Shown: positions 58,053-64,000 of the stretch, in pieces
Numbering within the stretch: the stretch's first letter is position 1
How the letters are laid out: each line of letters starts with the position of its first letter
Origin: Lysobacterales bacterium
Lineage (GTDB): Bacteria; Pseudomonadota; Gammaproteobacteria; Xanthomonadales; SZUA-36
DNA: 64,000 nt
Assembly (NCBI GenBank): GCA_013042915.1
Contig: JABDPF010000007.1
Span: 1-64,000, forward strand
Direction of reading: 5' to 3'
The notes under the pieces: model-generated
Told to the model about the DNA's origin: nothing
Seen by the model: the letters and a program-made list of their open reading frames with translations, nothing else
Database searches by the model: none
Made by a program: the position numbers and the translations under genes

Positions 58053-58730
58053 TTAATTGACGATTTCAACCAGTTTCAGGTCGAACATCAGAGCCTCGTT
58101 CGGTCCGACAGGCGGATTGCCCCGGGCGCCGAAAGCCAGTTCCGGCGGAACGAAGATCTGCCACGTGGCGCCTGTCTTCATCAGCGGAAGAACTTCCTGC
58201 CAACCCCGCAGCACGGTGTTTACCGGAAACTCTTCCGGTACGCCTCGTGCGAACGAACTGTCGAACTCGTGGCCGTCGGTCTTGGAGCCACGGTAATGGA
58301 CCTTCACGGTGTCTTCCATGCCGGGTCGCGCGCCGTCACCTTCTTCGATGACGCGATACTGGACCCCACTGGGCAGAACCACGATGCCATTCTTGGACTT
58401 GTTCTTCGCGAGGAAGTCGTCAGCTGCTATCTGGTTGTCATCAGCCAGCTTCTGGAACGCTTCTGCCTGCTCCTGGCGCACTTTCTGCTGAAGTTCAGTC
58501 AGCATGGCGACCATTTGCTCGGCGGGTACCTGCGGGTCCCTGCCGGCGGACGAATCGCGGATTGCCGCAATAATGGTTTCAACGTCAAACTCGGCGCCGC
58601 GGCGCTGGATGTCTTCACCGATATCCCAGCCCACAGCGTAGCTGAGCTTGCCTTTATCCGATTGGATGTCCTGCGCCAGGGCGGGGGATGCCACCAACGC
58701 CAGAACGATGAGCGCGAAAATCACTCGCAT
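58053..58730 (-). CDS. FKBP-type peptidyl-prolyl isomerase, Mip/FkpA-like
   Basis: 225-aa periplasmic folding factor. Signal peptide (IFALIVLALVASPALA), helical dimerisation domain (KLSYAVGWDIGEDIQRRGAEFDVETIIAAIRD...MLTELQQKVRQEQAEAFQKLAD) and C-terminal FKBP domain (VQYRVIEEGDGARPGMEDTVKVHYRGSKTDGHEFDSSFARG...LPLMKTGATWQIFVPPELAFG). AGGAGGAG precedes the ATG. Confidence 0.94.
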   Translation of the reverse strand: MRVIFALIVLALVASPALAQDIQSDKGKLSYAVGWDIGEDIQRRGAEFDVETIIAAIRDSSAGRDPQVPAEQMVAMLTELQQKVRQEQAEAFQKLADDNQIAADDFLAKNKSKNGIVVLPSGVQYRVIEEGDGARPGMEDTVKVHYRGSKTDGHEFDSSFARGVPEEFPVNTVLRGWQEVLPLMKTGATWQIFVPPELAFGARGNPPVGPNEALMFDLKLVEIVN

Positions 58731-58790
58731 CAGGTACTCCTCCTAGTCAAACTTGATAACCGACAGTTAAGCCGGAGCTACAAACGCGGC

Positions 58791-58820
58791 ATTTTACCGA
58801 ACCCTTGGGCTCCGTGTCAC
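58791..58820 (-). promoter_or_regulatory. Sigma-70 promoter for the FKBP gene
   Basis: On the minus strand GTGACA (58820-58815), 18-bp spacer and TAAAAT (58796-58791), start near 58784, 54 nt before the ATG. Both boxes match consensus at 5 of 6 positions. Confidence 0.6.
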
Positions 58821-58982
58821 ATCTAAATTACATCGCGTCCCCGGGATAGACCCTCCACCACGCGACAAGTTTCCGCCATGTTTTGGCCGAATTTACCAAC
58901 CGTCGTAGCTGGAAACGCGCCGTATTCGCATAACTAATTATTTAAACTCGTAATATCAGACACTTAGAACTGTAAGTCAAGA

Positions 58983-58998
58983 TGGCATGATTGATGCT
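58983..58998 (+). promoter_or_regulatory. Sigma-54 promoter of the psp operon
   Basis: TGGCATGATTGATGCT: GG at 58984-58985 and GC at 58996-58997 separated by exactly 10 bp, close to the TGGCAC-N5-TTGCA consensus. The start would be near 59009, 30 nt before pspA. E. coli pspA is also sigma-54/PspF controlled. AT-rich DNA upstream (58920-58980) could hold IHF and activator sites; no pspF is in the window. The rest of the 308-bp gap holds only the FKBP promoter. Confidence 0.75.
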
Positions 58999-59038
58999 TT
59001 GTACTAGGCAGAGAACGTACAAATCAGGAGCCATACCG

Positions 59039-59716
59039 ATGGGAATTTTTTCACGCTTCAGCGATATCGTTAATGCCAACATCAATGCCGTGCTCGAGAA
59101 GGCGGAAGAACCGGAAAAAATCATCCGCCTGATGATCCAGGAAATGGAAGACACGCTGGTCGAAATCCGATCCGCCGCTGCCAAGTGCATCGCGGACCGC
59201 AAGGAACTCGGCCGACACGTCAAGTACCTGGAAGGCGAGCGGGACGAGTGGGCGCGCCGGGCCGAACTGGCCGTACGTCGTGACCGCGAGGACCTGGCGC
59301 GCGCCGCCTTGGCTGAAAAGCAGGCCATTACCGACCAAGTCGACAAGATGCACCGCGAAATCGAGGGACTGGACGGTCAACTCGAAAAGTTCAACGGTGA
59401 CATCCAGCAGTTGCAGAGCAAGCTGAACGATGCCAAGACACGGCAACGCAGCATCACCATCCGCCACAAGACGGCCACCTCGCAGCTGTCGGCCCGCAAG
59501 CACATTCACAGCGACCGGCTCGATGAAATGATGTTTCGTTTCGAAAACGCCGAACGCCGGATCGACCGGGTGGAATCGGAAGCGGAAGCGATCAACATGG
59601 GACGCGGCGCCACACTGGCCGACGAAATTGCCGGCCTGGAAGACGACGACCGCGTGGAAGAGGAACTCGCCAAGCTGAAGACCGAGCTGGGCTCTGAGAA
59701 GAAGGACGAAAGCTGA
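59039..59716 (+). CDS. pspA: Phage shock protein A
   Basis: 225-aa ESCRT-III-like membrane-repair effector and PspF inhibitor. N-terminal amphipathic helix (MGIFSRFSDIVNANINAVLEKAEEPEKIIRLMIQEMEDTL) followed by a near-continuous coiled coil to residue 185. ATG at 59039 has AGGAG 8 nt upstream; the longer open frame is rejected. Confidence 0.97.
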   Translation: MGIFSRFSDIVNANINAVLEKAEEPEKIIRLMIQEMEDTLVEIRSAAAKCIADRKELGRHVKYLEGERDEWARRAELAVRRDREDLARAALAEKQAITDQVDKMHREIEGLDGQLEKFNGDIQQLQSKLNDAKTRQRSITIRHKTATSQLSARKHIHSDRLDEMMFRFENAERRIDRVESEAEAINMGRGATLADEIAGLEDDDRVEEELAKLKTELGSEKKDES

Positions 59717-59931
59717 TGGATATGGTTCCCATTCTGTTTCTGACGATTATTCTGCCGCTTTGGATCGTTCTGCATTACATCACCAAGTGGAAATCCTCGA
59801 AGGGACTGTCCAACGAAGACGAGAAAATGCTCAGCGAGATCTGGGAGTCGGCCAACCGGATGGAAGAGCGTATCAATACGCTGGAACGGATCCTGGACGT
59901 TGACTCTCCCGACTGGAGGCGCCGCGCATGA
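59716..59931 (+). CDS. pspB: Phage shock protein B
   Basis: 71 aa. Membrane helix (ILFLTIILPLWIVLHYITKW) and a cytoplasmic coiled coil (EDEKMLSEIWESANRMEERINTLERILD). Senses envelope stress with PspC and draws PspA to the membrane. Overlaps pspA by one base and pspC by 4. Confidence 0.96.
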   Translation: MDMVPILFLTIILPLWIVLHYITKWKSSKGLSNEDEKMLSEIWESANRMEERINTLERILDVDSPDWRRRA

Positions 59932-60320
59932 ACGAGTTCAACAAACGTGAGAACCCGCACCGCCTGTTTCGCGACAAGGACAACGCGATCCTGGCCGGGG
60001 TTTGCGCGGGCATCGCCGAATACGCGGGCCTAAGCCGCAAGGGAACGCGCGTCGCGATAGCGCTGCTGACGATCTTCCCGCCGTTGACGATGTTCATGAT
60101 TATTACCTATCTCGTGCTGGCAATCGTGCTGCCCGCCAAGCCGGCGGACCTGTACGAAACAGAAGAGCAAGCCGAGTTCTGGCGCGGGGTCAGCAATGCA
60201 CCCGCCGACGTTTTCGGCTCGGTGCGACACCGCTTTCGCGATCTCAACCACCGGCTCGAGCGGATGGAAGCACACGTGACGTCGAAAGAATTCGAAATTG
60301 ACCGTGAGCTGAACCGATAG
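59928..60320 (+). CDS. pspC: Phage shock protein C
   Basis: 130 aa. The PspC domain (HRLFRDKDNAILAGVCAGIAEYAGLSRKGTRVAIALLTIFPPLTMFMIITYLVLAIVLP) contains the amphipathic/membrane helix, and the C-terminal part has a predicted helix (FGSVRHRFRDLNHRLERMEAHV). Partner of PspB in stress sensing. Confidence 0.95.
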   Translation: MNEFNKRENPHRLFRDKDNAILAGVCAGIAEYAGLSRKGTRVAIALLTIFPPLTMFMIITYLVLAIVLPAKPADLYETEEQAEFWRGVSNAPADVFGSVRHRFRDLNHRLERMEAHVTSKEFEIDRELNR

Positions 60321-60505
60321 ACTGCAAAGCCGCGGACAGAAAGTTGGGAAGCGAGAGGGCTTTTTAACGACGAAACGAGACAAATTGCGGCCGGGGCGTA
60401 ACCATTTCGCGATTGAGATCGTCAATAATCATAAGCAAGGATGGTGGTGTGAGGGTAACGGCACTTGGCGCTACCGGAAACCACCTGGGGAAGGAGAGAA
60501 TGACA

Positions 60506-60628
60506 ATGAAGGAACAACCGCAAACCCAATCGAAACCGAAGCCCGCACAGGCGCCGCTGTACGCGTCTGCCTGGGTCGCCCTGTTCGTGCTGCTGCGCAA
60601 GGAATGGCAAGCGCCCCGCTCTTCGTAA
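60506..60628 (+). CDS. Possible small membrane-associated protein downstream of pspC
   Basis: 40 codons. ATG at 60506 has AAGGAG (60491-60496) at good spacing; a second ATG at 60500 is possible. Gln/Pro/Lys-rich N-terminus (KEQPQTQSKPKPAQAP), then a hydrophobic segment (LYASAWVALFVLLRKEW). It is co-directional with pspABC, 185 bp downstream. Not homologous to E. coli PspD by eye. No family recognised. Confidence 0.5.
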   Translation: MKEQPQTQSKPKPAQAPLYASAWVALFVLLRKEWQAPRSS

Positions 60629-60637
60629 ACCCCCGAT

Positions 60638-60661
60638 CCGCGGTACCGCCCGGTACCGCGG
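60638..60661. terminator. Hairpin between the psp operon and DUF1684 gene
   Basis: CCGCGGTACCG / CGGTACCGCGG, 11-bp perfect stem with a 2-nt turn, between convergent genes. No T tract. Confidence 0.5.
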
Positions 60662-60671
60662 CTCTGCACTT

Positions 60672-61556
60672 CTAATCGTGGTATTTCTTCTCGCCGGCCC
60701 TGACGGCAACTTTCAAGCGATTCTGCTGCGGCGGTAAAGGACAGGTGGAATAATCATTGAACGCACAGGGCGGGTTGTACGCCTTGTTGAAATCCACCAC
60801 GAGTTTGCCGTCTTCGGGCATTCCCTCGCTGTACAAAAAGCGCCCGGCCCCGTAAGTTTCGCGCCCGCTGGTCTTGTCGGCGAACAGGAACCACAGGTCC
60901 TGGGACTCCTCGGTACCCAGCGCGATCATGCTCAAGGGCTGGCCATCACGTTCAAATTCAAAAGTGCCGTATACCGGCGAGGGGCTGGTCTGACCGAGCA
61001 CGTTTGCGATTTCTATCGTGGCGCCCTCCTCCGCTCGCTGCAGGCGGCCCTCGACCCGCCAATCCGGCTCGATGCCATAAACGGGCACCCCCTCGAATGC
61101 CACCAGGGTGGGGGCTCGGCGATCCTTGACGCGCAGTGCGTAAGACTCGCGGTCGATGACGTGAAAGCTCATGCCCCCACTGCGAACAACGGTGGGCTGG
61201 CCCTGGCTGTCAGCAACCAGGTCGGCTTCCTCGACGGCCTGGCCATCGACTTCGATTCCACTTCCCGGTGTCGGAACGAAGCGCATCGCATCGCCAGTGA
61301 GGTGGATAGTGCCCCATGACACGGGGCCGCCAGGGATGCGGGCATCGCTGTCCTTCGCCGAGCCTACGGAATTGCTGCCTTCGTCGAGCCATTCAAGGCC
61401 CACCAGGGTGAGCCAGCCGTCCGGGTCGGCCAGCCGCTGATGGCGCGCCTCTCTCCAGTCCTCGATGTGCTGCTCGTAGTCTGCTTCGCCCGCAACCGCG
61501 CCTGGTGTCGAGATAAAAAGGCCGCTCAGCATCAGGCCGGTGATCAGAATCTTCAC
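60672..61556 (-). CDS. DUF1684 domain exported protein
   Basis: 294 aa. Signal peptide (ILITGLMLSGLFISTPGAVA), then the DUF1684 pattern: HIEDWREARHQRLADPDGWLTLVGLEWLDEGSNSVGSA, YGAGRFLYSE and the conserved VVDFNKAYNPPCAFNDYSTCPLPPQQNRLKVAVRAGEK. Function unknown; often annotated as hypothetical. GTG start forms a GTGA overlap with the manC stop. Confidence 0.85.
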   Translation of the reverse strand: MKILITGLMLSGLFISTPGAVAGEADYEQHIEDWREARHQRLADPDGWLTLVGLEWLDEGSNSVGSAKDSDARIPGGPVSWGTIHLTGDAMRFVPTPGSGIEVDGQAVEEADLVADSQGQPTVVRSGGMSFHVIDRESYALRVKDRRAPTLVAFEGVPVYGIEPDWRVEGRLQRAEEGATIEIANVLGQTSPSPVYGTFEFERDGQPLSMIALGTEESQDLWFLFADKTSGRETYGAGRFLYSEGMPEDGKLVVDFNKAYNPPCAFNDYSTCPLPPQQNRLKVAVRAGEKKYHD

Positions 61557-63013
61557 GTTTTGCTCTCCGGTGTTCCGTAAACGTCTTCAAAGCGCACAAT
61601 ATCGTCTGCCCCGATGTACTCTCCCACCTGGACTTCCACCAGCTGCAAGTCCACCGCCCCGGTGTTTTCCAGCCGGTGACGCGTGCCCGCTGGAATCGAC
61701 AGCATGTCACCTGCTTTGAGCTGAATTTCACGTTCATCGATTCGCGCCTTGGCGGCACCTGAAAGCACCGTCCAGTGCTCGGAGCGCCTTTCGTGCAATT
61801 GCAGCGCAAGCACCTGCCCGGGTTTGACCGTGATCCTTCGTACCTTGCAATCCGCTTCGTCGCTCAGCACCGAGTAGCGGCCCCACGGCCGGTGGACGGT
61901 CTTGTGGTAGACGGCCGCCTCATGTGCCCCGGCGGAGAGTTGATCGACCACGGCCTTGACGTCCTGGGCCTTATCGCGATCGGCAACCAGCACGGCGTCC
62001 CCGGTATCGACGATGACCAGGTTGTCGACGCCCACGGCCGCCACCAGGCGCTGCTCTGACTGGATAAAGCAATCGCGGCTTTCCACCACCACTGCCTTGC
62101 CGTGAATGCTGTTGCCGGCCTCATCGCTGTCGTACAGTTCCGCCATCGCACGCCAGGTTCCGATATCGCTCCAGCCGAAATCACCCACGACCACGGCGCA
62201 GTTGTCCGCTTTTTCCATCACGGCGTAGTCAATGGAAATCGAAGGACAGCGCGCGAAACGCTTGGCGGGGATTTCCAGCGGCTGGTCCGAGCGGTCCATG
62301 TCGCTGAAACAGGCCTTGGCGGTCTCGGCGACCTCCGGTGCAAAACGCTCCAGCGCCTCGATGAACCCGCCGGCCGTGAAGCAGAACATACCGGAATTCC
62401 AGTGGTACTCACCGCTTTCCAGGTAACCTTGAGCGGTTTCCAGGTCCGGCTTCTCGACGAAGGCGGCAACTTCGAAGCCTGTCGAATCGGCTAGCCCCCG
62501 GCCCCTGCGTATGTAGCCGTACCCGGTTTCGGGGTGGGTGGGGTACACGCCAAAGGTGACCAGGTATCCGCGGGCCGCCAACGCTACGGCCTCCCCTGCC
62601 GCCGCGATGAAGCTGTCTTCATCGCGCAGGAGGTGGTCAGCCGGCATCACCAGCATGATGGCGTCGCTTCCTTGTTGCGCCTGTATTTCCAGCGCGGCCA
62701 GGGCGATCGCCGGCGCGGTGTTGCGCCCCATCGGCTCCAGCAGAAAGGGATGCCGAGACACCCGTTCGTCCACCCCTTCGTACAGGTCGCGGGTATAGAA
62801 AAAATAGTCCCGGCTGGTCACGGTCATGACCGGGCCGTCAGCGGCCAGTCGCAGGGCGCGGCGAAAGGTCTTTTCGGCCATGGTTTCGCCGTCCAGCAAC
62901 TGCATGAACGGTTTGGGATGGGCACGACGCGAGACGGGCCACAGACGAGACCCGGCGCCACCGGACAGGATCACCGGGTAAACAGCGCTTTTCACGGCAT
63001 CATCGCCTGGCAC
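61553..63013 (-). CDS. manC: Mannose-1-phosphate guanylyltransferase/mannose-6-phosphate isomerase
   Basis: 486-aa bifunctional enzyme making GDP-mannose. N-terminal nucleotidyltransferase: VILSGGAGSRLWPVSRRAHPKPF, FVEKPDLETAQGYLESGEYHWNSGMFCF and FGWSDIGTW. C-terminal cupin isomerase: HRPWGRYSVLSDEADCKVRRITVKPGQVLALQLHERRSEHWTVLSG. GTG at 63013 has GAGGAG 9 nt upstream, deciding for this start; it overlaps rmlD by 14 bp. Part of a surface-polysaccharide gene group running off the window. Confidence 0.94.
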   Translation of the reverse strand: MPGDDAVKSAVYPVILSGGAGSRLWPVSRRAHPKPFMQLLDGETMAEKTFRRALRLAADGPVMTVTSRDYFFYTRDLYEGVDERVSRHPFLLEPMGRNTAPAIALAALEIQAQQGSDAIMLVMPADHLLRDEDSFIAAAGEAVALAARGYLVTFGVYPTHPETGYGYIRRGRGLADSTGFEVAAFVEKPDLETAQGYLESGEYHWNSGMFCFTAGGFIEALERFAPEVAETAKACFSDMDRSDQPLEIPAKRFARCPSISIDYAVMEKADNCAVVVGDFGWSDIGTWRAMAELYDSDEAGNSIHGKAVVVESRDCFIQSEQRLVAAVGVDNLVIVDTGDAVLVADRDKAQDVKAVVDQLSAGAHEAAVYHKTVHRPWGRYSVLSDEADCKVRRITVKPGQVLALQLHERRSEHWTVLSGAAKARIDEREIQLKAGDMLSIPAGTRHRLENTGAVDLQLVEVQVGEYIGADDIVRFEDVYGTPESKT

Positions 63014-63917
63014 GTTTCAACTCCTCGAGGCAAGCCACGAGCGACTCGCGCAGGCCCGATTGCTCAATTCCGAATATTCGGCGCGCCAGGCCCGCATCGA
63101 GAACAGAATACGCAGGTCTCTTGGCTTTCTGGGGGTATTCGTCTGATGTGATCGACTTTACCGTGGGGACGTTCTCCAACAAGCCGATCGATCTTGCCGC
63201 ATCGAAAATCGTTCTGGCAAACTCACACCAGGAAACGGCGTCGCGGTCGCAATAGTGGTAGAGGCCGGAAAGATCGTCGGACGATTGCGGCAACACGCGG
63301 TCCAGCATGTCTCGACTGACACGGGCGAGGTTGCGCGCCCAGGTGGGGCAGCCATGCTGATCATCGACAATGCTGAGCGTCTCTCGCTCGGCCGCCAGCC
63401 GCAGCATCGAAAGCGCGAAGTTGCTGCCGTGGCCCGAGTAAACCCAGGACGTGCGCAACAGCAGGTAACGGCACCCGCTTTCCAACACGGCCGCTTCACC
63501 GGCCTGTTTGCTCTCTCCGTAGACATTGAGCGGCGCGACCGAATCGCCTTCAAGGTAAGGCCGGGTAGCGTGGCCGGGAAACACGTAGTCCGTCGAGTAG
63601 TGAACGAACCAGGCGCCGTGGCGGGCTGCCCACGAGGCCAGCTGTTCAGGCAGTTCCGCATTCAGCAAAAAGGCCGTGTCGCGATCGTCCTCGGCCGCAT
63701 CCACGGCGGTATAGGCCGCGGCATTGATGATCAGGCCGGGCTGTAAATCCAGCAGCAGCGAAGAGACGCCGGCACGGTCGGCCAGGTCTTGCTCGAGCGT
63801 ATTGGAGTCACCCGTAAGTACATCGCGGTCGGCGCCCACCACGCGGCCGAGCGGCTCGATGAGTGGCCTCAGTTCCCTACCCAACTGGCCCGAGGCACCG
63901 GCAAGCAGGATGTTCAT
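63000..63917 (-). CDS. rmlD: dTDP-4-dehydrorhamnose reductase
   Basis: 305-aa SDR enzyme finishing dTDP-L-rhamnose synthesis. NAD(P)-binding GASGQLGREL, INAAAYTAVDAAEDD, VHYSTDYVFPGHATRPYLEGDSVAPLNVYGESKQAGE with the Y-x3-K pair, and RTSWVYSGHGSNF. ATG overlaps the rmlC stop. Confidence 0.96.
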   Translation of the reverse strand: MNILLAGASGQLGRELRPLIEPLGRVVGADRDVLTGDSNTLEQDLADRAGVSSLLLDLQPGLIINAAAYTAVDAAEDDRDTAFLLNAELPEQLASWAARHGAWFVHYSTDYVFPGHATRPYLEGDSVAPLNVYGESKQAGEAAVLESGCRYLLLRTSWVYSGHGSNFALSMLRLAAERETLSIVDDQHGCPTWARNLARVSRDMLDRVLPQSSDDLSGLYHYCDRDAVSWCEFARTIFDAARSIGLLENVPTVKSITSDEYPQKAKRPAYSVLDAGLARRIFGIEQSGLRESLVACLEELKRARR

Positions 63918-64000
63918 GTCGGCAGGCGCGGAAGCCTGTCCTCCGCGATTTCCTCCAGGCGTGGCGCAACAGCGTCCTTGGCCGATAGCTCGCCCTCAGA
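63914..64000 (-). CDS. rmlC: C-terminal end of dTDP-4-dehydrorhamnose 3,5-epimerase (RmlC)
   Basis: 28 codons plus stop, open to the window edge. The residues GELSAKDAVAPRLEEIAED resemble the RmlC C-terminus (LSxKDxxAPxL), and the position just before rmlD, with an ATGA overlap, fits. The body of the gene lies outside the window, so the call rests on the tail and context. Confidence 0.65.
   Translation of the reverse strand, partial: SEGELSAKDAVAPRLEEIAEDRLPRLPT

Overview
The window is chromosomal DNA of a gammaproteobacterium with high GC content. The evidence is gene order. The Rnf operon ends in nth (rnfABCDGE-nth), metG and mrp are divergent, and petABC is followed by sspAB. The runs surE-pcm-yqaA-nlpD-rpoS, miaB-phoH-ybeY-corC, lolB-ispE-tRNA-Gln-prs, rplU-rpmA and pspABC are also present. 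I cannot place the genus from sequence alone. There is no phage, insertion sequence, CRISPR array or plasmid gene, and almost all of the window is tightly packed core genome.

Layout. 1-3489: the end of purK, argD-rnt on the minus strand, and a TraB/GumN-family protein. 3475-6098: a four-gene minus-strand operon encoding a Cys-rich RiPP-like precursor with five EGKCG motifs (HvfA type), a DUF692 multinuclear iron enzyme (HvfB), a DUF2063 partner (HvfC) and a DoxX membrane protein (HvfD). This is a complete Hvf-type, probably copper-binding, modified-peptide locus. 6221-14008: metG and rnfABCDGE-nth. 14180-20291: mrp, a DegS/AlgW periplasmic protease, the cytochrome bc1 complex and SspA/SspB. 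20514-31298: Smr and DUF3301 proteins, surE-pcm-yqaA-nlpD-rpoS, yhbY, rlmE, ftsH, glmM (without folP) and an isopenicillin-N-synthase-like oxygenase. 31684-36288: kbl, a ZnuD-like TonB-dependent receptor with a small secreted Cys/His protein, and a class III sirtuin. 36394-49442: tRNA modification, ribosome maturation and translation (miaB, phoH, ybeY, corC, prfA), hemA, outer-membrane biogenesis (TPR lipoprotein, lolB), ispE, tRNA-Gln, prs and nadA. 49560-58730: rpmA, rplU, uvrA, a PCu(A)C copper chaperone, a DUF4139 protein, and metabolic and folding enzymes. 59039-60628: the psp envelope-stress operon behind a sigma-54 promoter. 60672-64000: a DUF1684 protein and nucleotide-sugar genes (manC, rmlD, end of rmlC).

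Two things stand out. First, the Hvf-type locus has an array of five EGKCG motifs built from near-identical 63-bp DNA repeats. Second, there is a dispersed family of four 99-118 bp palindromic elements (20351, 31346, 31519, 48207). Their outer stems differ in sequence between copies but stay paired (covariation), and every copy lies between the 3' ends of convergent genes. I do not recognise this family. It resembles ERIC-like or REP-like elements in size and position and may act as bidirectional terminators or RNA stabilisers.

Metal handling recurs: Hvf peptide and PCu(A)C (copper), the ZnuD-like receptor (zinc) and a His-rich secreted protein.
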